From positions 61,542,984-61,606,983 of the forward strand of contig NC_088300.1 in the NCBI RefSeq assembly GCF_032854445.1: 64,000 bases of DNA. Reading direction: 5' to 3'. This document shows, one piece after another, positions 48,316 to 59,759 of the stretch. Origin of the DNA: Liolophura sinensis. Lineage: Eukaryota > Mollusca > Polyplacophora > Chitonida > Chitonidae. The notes beneath the pieces were generated by a model, which ran no database searches, had not been told where the DNA came from, and saw only the letters and a program-made list of their open reading frames with translations. Every line of letters starts with the position of its first letter. Within the stretch, counting starts at the first letter, position 1. Position numbers and translations under genes: made by a program.

Positions 48316-48684
48316 GCCCCGATAGCAGAGAGTCCGCTTCGGGAGCGGTAGAGTGACACCTAAGACTTTGAAAGAGGCAGTTGCACTATCCCCTTCATGC
48401 TGAACGCCAAGCAAGGCAGTTCCTCCCTTGGCGTTCAGTATGAAGGGGATAGTGCTACAACTGGTTGTAGAGCCATTATCAGTATTATCAGTATAATGGC
48501 TCGAGCGGGGCGGCTAACTTGCCTTCGGTAAGTCGTCTCAGAGGATCAGCGCTAGACAAAAAGCGGTGGAAATCCGTCCTGTAACAAGGAGGCACATTAC
48601 ATGCACTCTGGCGATTCCTTCGTACTGAAAATTTGTTAAGTACGATGTTAAACCCTAAGCACTCACTCACTCACTCGCTCACTC
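48316..48684 (+). repeat. SINE family B with internal palindrome
   Basis: The head is CCCCGATAGCAGAGAGTCCG + CTTCGGGAGCGGTAGAG, with the box-B part deleted. The body includes TATAATGGCTCGAGCGGGGC, TTGCCTTCGGTAAGTCG and GAAATCCGTCCTGTAACAAG. It ends TACGATGTTAAACCCTAAGC and (ACTC)n. Unlike the other copies it carries the CTTGGCGTTCAG...AGTGC segment twice, in opposite orientations (48383-48411 and 48427-48455). Confidence 0.85.
48383..48455 (+). repeat. 29-bp-arm hairpin inside a SINE
   Basis: Arms 48383-48411 and 48427-48455 are reverse complements over 29 bp with one C/T difference, which becomes a G-U pair in a plus-strand transcript. The loop is 15 nt. The right arm is the normal family-B sequence; the left arm is an inverted copy not present at 24951 or 61934. 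Confidence 0.85.
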
Positions 48685-50127
48685 CAATTAATCTGTAGCA
48701 TAAGGCGTTAAAACAGTGCAGGTAATTTAATTGCTATGTATCACTCTATATTCGGTTTGAGCAGTTAACTTGTAGACTCCTTCGCTGTCATTATTCACAG
48801 AGCCTGGTGTGCATGGTGTGCAAATATGTATGTCACACGTCGTGAAGTTAGTCAGTACTTTACCTAATGTCCTTGGGTTGAATCGCGTAGTACAATAATT
48901 AGTCACGTAAAAGTTACAAATTCTTCAGTGCGATGTCAAACAACCATCAAATCAATCAAATTCTTTCATTACTATCCTGGAAATCACAGGTCATGTCAAT
49001 TGCCTAGACATCACAAAACTTCGTCGGAAGTTTTCTCTTCTTTCGCTTCTCGTTTTCGCGTCGAACTTCACAATTATGTGCCATTTTACAAACAAACTCC
49101 ACTCAAACACCTCGACCTGTCTTATAGAACTTTCTACAAAGATGTGGTATTTGTGCACCTACAGTTAAATGACAGCTCGCTACACCCAATTACCGTCCAT
49201 AATTATCGAGCGACCGTTCGACAGCGCCAATAAATCATAATCAGCTCCAGCTTGCTGATGGCAGCATAAGTGCGCCATTCACTTAATATGTATCAAACTC
49301 AATTGATTTTGAAGGATGGCTCTCCAGATACCTATTGCGAGGACCTCTCAGGAAGCAGGTCACTTAAGACGAGTGGCACGTTCACCCCCATACATTGCCA
49401 CAGTGATTCGCGAGCCTTCGTTTCCTGGACACTGCGTGACTCACGATCGATTCGATCAAAGATGGAATTCTGACGCAACTCTAGCCCCCAACCACGAATT
49501 CAACCGTCGTGTAAGATTGTTTCACATTTTGCAAGTGACTTTGAGTTAAACCTGTTATGAAACTCATCATCATGGCTGAAATCGGTCTCCTATATCTAGT
49601 GCATGACCCTTGAGAATTCCACATATCATGGACAGCAGAGGCAACCCACCATGGCTGGCTGTCCATAATTATGGCGATACCCCTTGATCGTGGCAGGAAT
49701 TACCTCCAGCATAGTCGCTCCTTCACCCCGTGTTCCGGCGCAGAGACGGGCCCTGGCGAGAAGCCACAGCGGGATTAACCTTAAAATTAGCCAGGTGTGA
49801 TGAATGGGTGCGGAATACCTACTACTGTCATTAGCGTTGTCTATTGACAGACGCGAGAAGCGAGTGGACATAAGCCATTATAAATCCCTCAAGCCGACCG
49901 CCAGCTCCTAACTACCACCCTTAAGGTTTAATCAGACGTTTCGGCCACAGTTTGTTTTCACGTGACACCTTGGAGGCCAGGTTTACTGATCGATGAATCA
50001 ATACAACCGACAATAAAATCCCTTTTAAGTTTTACGATAATCCAACGATCTAAGATTCATACCAAGCACAAGATTTAAAATAAACAATGTAAATGTCACG
50101 GTTTGAGCGAATGAAGATATCACTCAG

Positions 50128-50193
50128 GAATGAATGAATAAAATAACTGTGGCTTAACGAAACATTGGCAGTATTGCAGCCATATGGTGGCGA
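50128..50193 (+). repeat. dispersed repeat C fragment
   Basis: GAATGAATGAATAAAATAAC + TGTGGCTTAACGAAACATTG + GCAGTATTGCAGCCATATGG resembles 57871-57925. I associate this pattern of a GAATGA run, NGGCTTAACG, and CAATAT(T)CAGCCATAT with mollusc interspersed repeats. Confidence 0.5.
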
Positions 50194-52972
50194 CAAGAAA
50201 TTTAAACCATAAGACAGTGTCAAAGGTATAATACAGCTTAAGACTGACAACTTTCCCTCTATTTCCACAGTACGTGTAAAATGTAAATTTGCAAGAGCTA
50301 CTAACACAAAATCATAAAAAGTGATTAAATGAAATTTTCATTGCGTTGTTAGTTTGCTTCCCATGCCTGTAAATATCTCAAAATGATTAACAAACGCTTT
50401 CAGCAAATTCCAATTCTATATTTTTGACTGTACGTTATTGGAACAGCCAGTAGAATGGTACCACATTTTTGCTTGAGGTTTAACACTGCATCCAATGTCG
50501 CCTGAATCGGCAAGCCGATATTGATAATTCTGCATTGCTATGTCGATGACACTAGGTAATAAACCTCATCATTCACAAGATGTTGACTCTGGCTCGACCA
50601 GGATTTGGCCTGTCCTCTAATACTGAAGGTATTCGTACTGATAAAAAGGGCCAAACTCTAGGTGACCAAATGTCACCGGCCTCAGATACTCGGCCATTTC
50701 TGGCCTCAATCAAATATGAAGTTGAAAAGGTGCTATCCAACCACGAATTTGTATTATTCTGTGTATTCATGTCGAGGAATAAACCGGAAAGTGGAAAAGG
50801 CGGACAGGTAATCATAGGACTATGCTTTGTATTGTGTGCATTCGTACCAATAACTTCCATTATATAAGCTTTTGTTATTTACCAAAGAAGATCAATCGTC
50901 TTGAAAGGTATTAGAAACAGTTGTCGACATCTTATGTTCATAGAACGACGAGGGGAATAGTTGAATAGTCACACACCATATGTCCATATTTCATTTATTA
51001 ACTACATCGAACACCCAACGATCTGCCAACGACGTAGAATTTGCTTAATTTGTCCTGTTATATTGTTGCACAACGCTGTGGTCAAGAGTGTGTTACGTAC
51101 TGTTGGAAGGCAAGAGGTCTCTGAACTTTGTGTAACACAACATAGCATTGTCGACCGCTTTTTGTCACGAAAGCCCCCAGAACAATATGGAAGTGGAACA
51201 ATCGGAAAGTTTCCCTGCTCGAGACGATGAATTTGAAATGTACCATTGAACAGCAGGATACATCACAACACAAACCTCATACTCTGTACGTTTGGAGATT
51301 TCCTTAGATTTTATTCATTGCCCTCTCGTAAACTCCTTCAATCAACCAATCAAATTAGCGAGACCCAGGAACATCATCAAATTAGGCCCGGCGGCCTTAA
51401 CTTACTCCCAAGAGCGCTGTAAATCCTCGTGTTTCCTATACAAGGCTCTCAATGTGCACCAGAAATAGGCGAAAAGGAAAACATTGATTTTGTCAATGTG
51501 TGATAAGAACATTAAGTGGCTCTAAAACACGTAGAACGCGGAATGGTACAAACCCGTTTAATCTGATTAAAGAGCTACCTCCGTGTTACAAATGGTGCGT
51601 CTGGTACGGTCAGTGGCAAACGTTATTTTTGACTCTGGCATTGTTCAAGAGCTCCCTGCTGTGCTCCGGGGTGCTCCAATCAATGCCTATTAAGTGAGGG
51701 GAACATTTCAGTTTGAACACGGCGTGGATGGAAACACACTGCTAGTGTCAGACCAAACTGCTATCAATCAGTACTCGATTAACAACTGACAGAGTCCGAT
51801 AGCTCGATCTTCTCCAGACAGTCAGTGAGAGCAGAGCCTCAGCTCTATAGCCCTGTTATCCGTACCCACTGCCCCGACCGTGGCACGTCGAGCACACATG
51901 TGTCGCAGACCAGAACCCACTGGGGCTAAAGCACCGAACACTCTCCTTCCCAGAGAGATCGATCTGGTAATTTCACAATAAGAATACCTAACTAATCTGG
52001 GATTGGTAAGCGCCTGAGGCTAACCTAGAGCAGACAATGACAAATGGTCCCAGTGTCACACGATCTGGCATTCCACAACGTTATATAACCCAACACTTAG
52101 TATCTCCGTCCGTGACAAACTGTTATTCAATTATTCACAGAACCAGTCTTTCCTGACTGAAAATGTGACTGCCATTTGTTACGCAGTGCACGAATCCTAT
52201 AAAAGGTTTAATGAAATACACCGAGGGATTGTGTCGATTGACTAATGCAAAGAAATGTTTGTGTTACTAAGTACGAATCCGCAATTGCTGACACGAGTAC
52301 ATTTCGTTCTGATCTGAATTAAAACTTGCTCACAGATTCCTAAGAAGAGCTACAGACAGCTACATAGGTCCACTTGTCTACCAGCCGTAAACCCCCACAG
52401 GTTTAGGGTTGCTTGTAGTACTTTCTGTAAATTGCAAAATTTACATTTACTGACACAAAATGGAATCTAAACAAGATGATAAATCGGGGTATCCCAATTT
52501 CAAGCAACAATCTGGAGTACTAAGTGTATACGTAATCAGGTAATGGAAACCGAGGGCGTCATGAGGTCACAGTTTGTAGGGATGCAGGTGATTTCTTTTA
52601 CAGATGAAAAAAATGGGCTGATAAATGGGGCAATGAGATAATCATGAAACATACATAAAATGATACAGATATGTTATATGACTTTTCTCTAGAAAATATA
52701 ATTACGTCTTAAAAATTTCCTCTTTGGTTCTTCCAGGAGAACACTGGGACAGCATACAGAAGTTTTACTAAAGACAGCTATTTTACTTAGCTTGTAGCAA
52801 GCAATATTAGACGGTACATCATTCTCCCGTTCATAATAATTGGCAAATGTTGACAACTGTGAAATTTTTGAATGATTGATCAAATGCAGATTGAGTAGGG
52901 GTCACTTTGACACAACTGCCTGAGCCTGATTTTTCTTCCTTTTTTCGTAAATGACTATGTCGTACCTCATTA

Positions 52973-53194
52973 GGCGACCTGATTTACGAGGAAAGTTACG
53001 AAAATATGATTTACGAAGTTTTGGAATAGAGGGCCTAAGGTAGAAAAAGGAGTGTGTAATTGTTTTAGTGAAATTTTCTATTTAAATATGAAGTCCCAAT
53101 GCGTTCCAGAATTACACGGTAATGTGTCCCACGTGACCTGTTTAACTTTAGGACTAAAATAAAATCAAATAAATTGCAAAATGTGAACATTATA
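52973..53194 (-). repeat. left arm of a long inverted repeat
   Basis: The reverse complement of this segment aligns along its length with 54074-54298: AATGTTCAC(A/G)TTTTGCAAT, AAGTTAAACAGGT(C/T)ACGTGG, TATTTAAATAGA(A/C)AATTTCA, CCTTAG(G/A)CCC, GTAAATCA. By-eye identity is about 70-75%. No tRNA head or open reading frame. Confidence 0.8.
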
Positions 53195-54073
53195 TTTCCC
53201 ATGACACTGAAAAATTGCACGCAATAAATCTTGAAAAGAGCATTTTTTCTTTAAAAAAAACAAAACAAATGCATATGTTTGCAAGACAGTTCACACGAAT
53301 ATGTCTGAGAATGGCTGTACCAGCTTGTCGATAACATCAGATGTATACCCACACGAACCGAGGTTTCGTCAGACATACTTAGCTACACTCTACAGACTTT
53401 ATACTCTGAAAAATGAAAAGAAATTCATTCGTATGAGGTCTTGTTGCCAAATGAAATGATGGCTAAGAAGATCTGGAAATCAGAGGACAGAGTTACTACT
53501 AACTGGTACTAGGCGTCTAGGTCTTGTGAGAATAAGGTGACGAAGCCTGTGACACAGTGCTCAATTCAGTCAAAGATAACCATGCAGAGCAACTTGGTCT
53601 AGAAATGTTTAATTTTCTAAAGACTCTGAACAAAGCTTTGACCATAACATATAACGTTGTAATATGTGATATGTAACTTTCAGGTTTTGGAGAGTAATAA
53701 TTCGTAAGGAAAGTAGAGCAACTCTCTGACATGTGAGAGATGCCGCTATCAGAAAATTTGTCATGTAGTCCTACACAGAAATTGGCTTGTATAATTATGG
53801 ACCCGTAAATACGTGTTTTTTTCACAACCAAAAGGTTAATAATGCTATTATGCTATTAGCCTACTCATGCACTCACTGCACTTGATATACACAACCTAAA
53901 ATCTACCCTTCAGATCCAAAATGATTCTGCAATGTTCAACGCTGAACAACGGCGACGAACAATTAAAGTAATATAAAATCAACATGTCAACAAGCTTTTC
54001 ACAACCTTATGTTTGCACAAGTGGAGCCACTGAGACTCAGCCATGCTCAGAGAAACGGCTATGTACAGTGACC

Positions 54074-54298
54074 TACAATGTTCACGTTTTGCAATGTATT
54101 TGATTTTTTCCCAATTCTATAGTCAGCAATGTAAGTTAAACAGGTTACGTGGGACTCATTAACAATGTAAACCTGGAACACATTAGTACTTAATATTTAA
54201 ATAGACAATTTCACCAAACAATTGAACAAACCATTTCCGACCTTAGACCCTTTATCTCAAAAGTTAGTAAATCAGTTTTTCCTGTAAATCACCTGGCC
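54074..54298 (+). repeat. right arm of a long inverted repeat
   Basis: Partner of 52973-53194, opposite orientation, with about 880 bp between the arms. Both arms lie in the 23 kb intron and are transcribed together with the gene, so the pre-mRNA could form a long imperfect duplex here. Confidence 0.8.
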
Positions 54299-55531
54299 TT
54301 ATGGCGCTATAGAATTTAGGTGATGTAATTAAAGGATATATTAAAGGACACTTGGTTTTAACATCTTAGTGTGGAGTATATGATGTGGCCTAACATCGTA
54401 TAATAAAACTACTCCGCTGTCTTCTAGGGGCGTAAAAACAGCTTTCAACTACAGTTTTTCGAAGGCACCCACGGTCATTCCGGGCATTAAGAAGCCTGCT
54501 TTGGTGAGAGCTGCCAAAGCAACTTTGTTGGGGGAGAGCCCGAAGTGGGGTCGCTAAACTGGCCCCGCTTTCCCAGTATGTTCATCGATGACGTCATTTC
54601 CGAATATTTCCGACCATTGACGAAAATTATGCATAAAATAGAGGGTTATTAAAGAAACATAAAATATGTCTCAAAGATGAAAATTTTTACTCTTTGTTTT
54701 CCTTTAACGAAACAGTTAGGGAAAATATGATTTCCGAAGCTTTCGGAAAGTGACCCCTGAATTATATCCACCGTGTGTTCCGTAACAAGTGGTTAAGGCC
54801 GTTGATTAATGTCAATGTGCAAAGTTCCCTGGTATCTATGATAGTACTATAAAAGGGAGCTATAAAAGCGAGCTATAAAATGTTAAAAATTATCAGCAAG
54901 GAATACACAAAAACAACGGTATTGGATGTACGCCTATCAGGTGATAATGGGTAGGTTAAGTACTCTCATACACAAAGACTTCAGACATTCATGTGAACAG
55001 CGGTATCAGATGTCAGACCCGATGGTCGGATTCTGATGTGCTGTATTAATGATGTATGAAGGCCTGTATAGTGTAAAAGACCCACAAGACTACCACTATC
55101 ATCATATGGGTCTACTTACACTGATGATTAGATGACGACAAGCCAAATTGGTTAAATGTGAGATCATATTACCGACTCATCATCGACCTATAAAAACTGA
55201 ATACTCTTAAGATCCTTATGCTATGGTGGTATACCTGGAAAAAGTGACAAAGAGCGAGGCAGTTGGGCTAAGCATTATTATAATCGATGAGAAGGAATAT
55301 ATGGCTTCAGCAAACATCTTATGGTAACCGCGATGTAAGGAAGCCGTATTTGATGATGGCAATATAGCAAAGGTTCCAAGAAAAACGGTACGGCTGTGTG
55401 CATCAGAAAAGATAGGAAAGCCAAATACCAAATGTATAACATTACTTAGAAAACGTATAGGGAAGTATCACAGTTTTGGGTGATTACTATACAAAGGATA
55501 CCGTTGTTTGGTAATCTCGTGAGTAAAAACA

Positions 55532-55548
55532 ACCCCCCCCCCCCCCCC
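55532..55548 (+). repeat. poly(C) tract
   Basis: About 17 consecutive C, G on the transcribed-RNA sense, 200 bp downstream of the exon donor at 55745. Confidence 0.9.
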
Positions 55549-55745
55549 AAAAGACGACTTTTCGAGCTTGTTGGACACCTACCCTGGGAAATAAGTAGTT
55601 TTATTACTGAGATTGTCAATGTTAACCTTCTCATTGTAAAACTGTGCTAACGCAAGCTTTACTCTCTGCACACGCTGTGACAGTTACTATTGTAACAGTT
55701 AAACATACAGATATACTTAGAAGGAGGACATAAAAGGACACATAC

Positions 55746-55863
55746 CTTACTGTCGTTGAAGTACATCTTAAGCTCGTAATCCTTCAACAAGGTGCTATTA
55801 TCGTTGACCATTCCTAAGGCCAAATCCACGGCCGGAATCACACCCAGGCCAACATTGCCTTCA
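55746..55863 (-). CDS. GABBR2: GABBR2 exon: N-lobe, first recognised large exon
   Basis: 118 nt: one base (T) completes a codon from upstream, 39 codons follow, donor AAG|GTATGT. It encodes EGNVGLGVIPAVDLALGMVN then DNSTLLKDYELKMYFNDSK, aligning with the family pattern G.GV(I/L)PAV.LA......N......Y.L......(D/N)(T/S)(E/Q/K)C; the Cys is the first residue of the next exon. One NST sequon. The start follows the acceptor TTTTTTTCCTACCAG|T. If the weaker AG at 55881-55882 were used instead, the exon would begin at 55880 and add Gly-Phe-Phe-Pro-Thr-Ser in frame. Confidence 0.93.
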
Positions 55864-55976
55864 CTGGTAGGAAAAAAACCCTATAATGTTTATTTCCCGT
55901 TTCGGTGTCACAAGACGCACTCCACAATTGAATAGAATAACCAGTCGAATAAGCTGCTGGACTATTTCCATCTTAC

Positions 55977-55997
55977 CTAGACGTTCCGTTTCCCATT
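55977..55997 (-). CDS. GABBR2: probable GABBR2 microexon, 21 nt
   Basis: The acceptor is TTTTTCACTTGCTTAG and the donor AG|GTAAGA; both are strong. The 21 bases read A|ATG GGA AAC GGA ACG TCT|AG, and AG joins the T of the next exon to make Ser: Met-Gly-Asn-Gly-Thr-Ser-Ser-Glu-Gly. The glycine-rich loop with an NGT sequon fits the variable loop after the first N-lobe strand, where known subunit-2 proteins have a stretch of similar length. The length is a multiple of three with matched phases, so it could be included or skipped without a frameshift. Not proven: no upstream exon is seen to confirm the incoming phase. Confidence 0.5.
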   Translation of the reverse strand, partial: NGKRNV

Positions 55998-57870
55998 CTA
56001 AGCAAGTGAAAAACAGATCTGTATTCCTTTATGTCTAATGAACGAAGAAGAATTTCTTAGACTCAGATATATCCGCTCCAACACCGGGGAAATCCGAAAA
56101 GCATTCCAAGACTTAGTAGCTAATGCTGTCGTCTGACTGTACCTAAGTCATCCCTGAACAATTTATTCCCTTTCCTGGACAGCACACAAAATTCCTGGTT
56201 GATCCTCCATATTTTTTTCTCGTAGAGAATCATTTAGGACATGTCATCCAGGCTGTAAAGCACGAAGACTTTTGGCGCATTCTTGGAGCCCCGCTAATAC
56301 CAGAGCAACCAACGATGCTATGGTGATACAAGTGATAACATTTATCCGGGTCTTCCACGCTCACCCACGCGCTGCTCCTTGTAGCTGGAAACCTGCAGTG
56401 GAAAAAAAAAGGGAGATACAATAGTATACAATTATTGGTAGACTATTGATGAGGTAGGACTACAGCACAGCTGTGATGGAAAACAGCCGGAAGGAGAGGG
56501 AAGTAATAATCCAGACTTTCACCGCTGGTAATTTAACCATGAGCACCAGGATAAAACACAAACTTGTTGATTTTGAACTCTTAATAGCCTACGCACCATT
56601 TGCGCTGAGAAACGAAGGAAAATAAACCGCGCTGTCGTCAGAACGTTTTCTTGCCTCTATTGGTTTCTGCGGATAGGGTCGGTATGTTATAGACGGTGGC
56701 TTCGCCAGTCTAGGTTTGATGGGTAAGCCTCTCCCCAGGGATCACTTCTGCTGGTTACAGCTAGGCTTGATTTTCACAACATGACCGCTACAATTACACA
56801 TCATCTCCCCGCTGGATTCACCAGAGCCTGTGTTAACTACCAAACGTAAAGAAACGCGAGGGGAAAAAAGTTACTTTTAACTCAACCGGTTACAACTAAA
56901 TACGTCGGCAAAATATTTCACTAACGATTTTCCGCCTGTGGCTGGAGGCAGTTTCATTTCCACTGGTGAAGTTCTTGACGGCCCCACTTTTATTGACTGA
57001 CGATCAATCTATCGAGGTCTCCCAACGACCTACTTCCCGATAATGGGATAGTTCAGGTGCCCAGACCAGAAATTTTCCTACCAATATAACGGTTTTCCTA
57101 AAAGCCAAATGTTGGGTTGGAATTTCGTTGCTTTCCAAATGAGCCCGTGTAGCTACTTGTCCGTGCTGAAATCTTGTAAGGAACTTGTTAAGACTCATTC
57201 CTTTTACGCAGTAGTTTGAGTATAAAAAGGTTTGGCCCAATTTGGTGTTTGTGTGAGGTGTATAACTGGGGCCAGTGCAGTTGGCCACTGGAAATCAGCT
57301 AGTCGTTCAGTCAGTTGGTCTTGCAATCAGTCAGTGAGGTCATTATTGTTCTGAACAGCCAAACAATCAGTCAGTCACTCTCTCAGTCAACTCAAATAAT
57401 AAATAAATTTGGTTTCGGATATTTTATTGGTATTTGCTGTATGTATATGTTGTAATAACCGTATGTTAAAGTTAAAGGAATGCCGAACTTGAAGTTTTAA
57501 TCATTCAAAAAGACACCATTGACAGGTTTTAAGGACATATCGTCTTTGTCATCGAATGACTATGACTATGACAGCTAGTGGTGATATGTTGGTAGTCTCT
57601 GCAAAGATTATTCATCACCATTACATCAAACGAGGGGATGTTACGAAGTGCTATCAACGTATGTCCCGCTCGTATACGTTTGATAAGACACTATTCATCT
57701 ACATAGCAGTGTTTCAAATACTCTGCATTCACAACAAGATTTAATTGCCAGTAAGAAAATTTGACCAAAACTGAAAATCTCTGTTGTCTTACATATATGC
57801 ACAGCACATGCATGAAATTGCTTTGAAGCAAGTGTAACCGGTTGAAAGCTTGCACTGTGCCGAATTTTGG

Positions 57871-57925
57871 AACGAATGAATGATTATGGCTTAACGACAC
57901 ATCTGCAATATCTCAGCCATATCTG
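57871..57925 (+). repeat. dispersed repeat C fragment
   Basis: AACGAATGAATGATTATGGC + TTAACGACACATCTGCAATA + TCTCAGCCATATCTG, similar to 50128-50193. Confidence 0.5.
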
Positions 57926-59211
57926 GATTTTAGGCTAGTTCTCATCAATAGCATGCTCTGGCATTAACGGGATGTCGTAATGAAGGTCTGCAGCAGTATG
58001 TGTTTAAAACTCATTTATGGACAGGAATTACTTAAATCAAAGGTTAACAGATCTTGTCCAGAAATTCAAATTTCTAAATCCATTCTAAATTAAAATGATT
58101 TTGGAATCACCATGTTGTTTATCGGGTTTCCTGGAGTTGGGCACGAAAACTATGCGGTGTGTTTTCGCTTCATGTACAAAGTTTGTCTTTCATGTGGGCC
58201 CAAAAACATTGGGGCGAATTATTGAAAAAACAGATTTCTCTCAAAGTCCATGTTTAGTTCATGAATGTAATAAATCCTTTTCATTACCCGGGAACATCCA
58301 GTTATTTACACAACTATAAAAGCTTGTATTCACATTAAAATTCAAATAGTTTCCTCTGTGTGGCATGTCTATGGTTTCTCTTCAATAATCAATTACATGG
58401 ACCGTTATGCGATTTTCTCTCGCCACTCAACCCCATTAGTATATTCTACCGGATAATCACACTGATGCTCGGTGCGCCCGGTTATCATATTGGAAGATGA
58501 GTATTTGCAATAATGCCAAGCAAAACCATTTCCATTATAATGGGGAAAATGCATTATTTAATTACTCTTGGGTGCGATGAAGCTTGTCGCACGGGGCACG
58601 TTATACCACTGAAACAAAAACCCGATGGGCACTCGGCGGCAACTAGACCACCCCTTTAAAGTCCATTTAAGAGCAATTTCCGATATTAATTCACCCCGAT
58701 GCGACTGGAATCAATGCATGCGAAAGTTGGAAAGGCGAAACACACCTGAAGAGTTTTCGTTTCGCTAACAGAGTAGACCTGATCGGTTGTGGACCGACTG
58801 GTTTTAAGGTGGGTCCCCAGAGGCTCTCTCATGCAGTAAAACGAATTTATAACATCACACAGGCCGCGCAATCCATTTACAATATTATTATTCTAATATT
58901 ATGTAATATTATGTAACCCTTCGCTTGAACTCGACCAATCGCTCACGTAACTAGCTGTTGGTGTGAACGGGTAAACCTCGGGTAAGCCTCAGTTCACGCT
59001 TCCACTCACAAAGTAACAACTAAATACACGTAGAACAATCGACTTTTACATGCTGGAGCCATTTTGTGTTCAATACTGTAACGTTCTACGACGCTGATTT
59101 CTAATTATTTACTTTTCGAGTGTGTTGTAGTTTCCGCCAAACTTAATGACAACATGGCTTAAGAGAAAGCACATCACATGACTAAAGACATGGTTCAAAT
59201 CAGCTTACCAA

Positions 59212-59467
59212 ATATCTGAGCTCAGTTGGTTAGCGCGCTTGCGCAGCGTAATGACCCAGGAGTCGCTCACCAATGCGGTCGCTGTGAGTTCAAGTCCAGC
59301 TCATGCTGGCTTCCTCTCCAACCGTACGTGGGAATGTCTGTCAGCAACCTGCGGATGGTCGTCGGTTTTCCCCTAGCTGGTGCCCGGTTTCCACCCACCA
59401 TAATGCTGACCGCCGTCGCGATAAGTGAAATATTCTTGAAATAAAAAAATAAAAAAAAAAAAAAATA
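59212..59467 (+). repeat. full-length SINE family A (about 255 bp)
   Basis: The tRNA-like head is GAGCTCAGTTGGTTAGCGCG + CTTGCGCAGCG (box A-like) with GTGAGTTCAAGTCCAGC (box B-like). The body follows: CAACCTGCGGATGGTCG, TTTCCACCCACCATAATGCT, GATAAGTGAAATATTCTTGA. The tail is A-rich. Compared with other copies, the TACGGCGTAAAACACCAATC block is missing before the tail. Confidence 0.88.
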
Positions 59468-59759
59468 TCTGACAAACTGATGTGGATTACTACAACGCAT
59501 TTTTAACCAGTAAAATGTTTCAAACACATTGTTTTAATCTCTTGAAAATCATCCACTTATTTTATTTAATCTGCACTTCTCCAGAATAATACGACCGCAC
59601 TTCATCAGGCTCCAAACACACCTCCTGACGTAAAGCCTCAGCTGAAACGGCCAAGTACCAAGAACGGGTCGGCTGAAGTGAAGGACCGTCGTCTTTGTTC
59701 TCACTGGTACTGCCTGGCTTAAGAGTTCAAACTGTTCTGTCAATACCACTATCCCTTGG

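Larger units (their letters stand above)
32613..55745 (-). other. GABBR2 intron, 23.1 kb
   Basis: No second gene is supported. It is populated by tandem arrays (33339-33593, 39906-40146), (TA)n at 42433-42484, SINEs of both main families, two hairpin-forming sequences (46169-46205, 48383-48455) and a pair of long inverted arms (52973-53194 and 54074-54298). The stretches 34990-37720, 40150-41916, 46360-48315, 48690-50127 and 50195-52970 show nothing I can name. Confidence 0.75.
474..55997 (-). other. GABBR2: GABA-B receptor subunit 2 gene (partial; 15 exons plus one probable microexon)
   Basis: This is the span of the assembled gene. The family member is a class C GPCR that pairs with GABA-B receptor subunit 1 at the plasma membrane and couples to Gi/o; subunit 2 carries the G-protein-activating seven-helix domain and does not bind GABA itself. 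Fifteen exons (2008 nt) join without a frame break and follow the family order: N-lobe, hinge, C-lobe, seven helices. Type-2 assignment rests on KMSSPNMNNIIIVGC, FGAMFSKTWRVHAIF, LNKKVIKDY and [19 protein letters not shown], which match subunit 2 rather than subunit 1 as I know those proteins. Paired ectodomain cysteines (exon at 32475; exons at 11652 and 10405) and several N-glycosylation sequons are kept. No stop codon or frameshift interrupts it. The 5' signal-peptide exon and the 3' cytoplasmic-tail exons (coiled coil) are missing from the window. Two introns, 19 and 23 kb, make up most of the length. Confidence 0.95.

Noticed and set aside
56230-56400. Hydrophobic minus-strand stretch (ITCITIASLVALVLAGLQEC) behind a strong pyrimidine-CAG acceptor, resembling a signal peptide for the missing first exon
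   Set aside because: There is no ATG in frame between the upstream stop and the hydrophobic run, and no suitable donor with the right phase before the next stop. Probably chance.
56860-56890. Minus-strand Phe-Phe-Pro codons (TTT TTC CCC) as the missing first N-lobe strand
   Set aside because: Stop codons lie immediately upstream in frame, and no donor of the needed phase follows.
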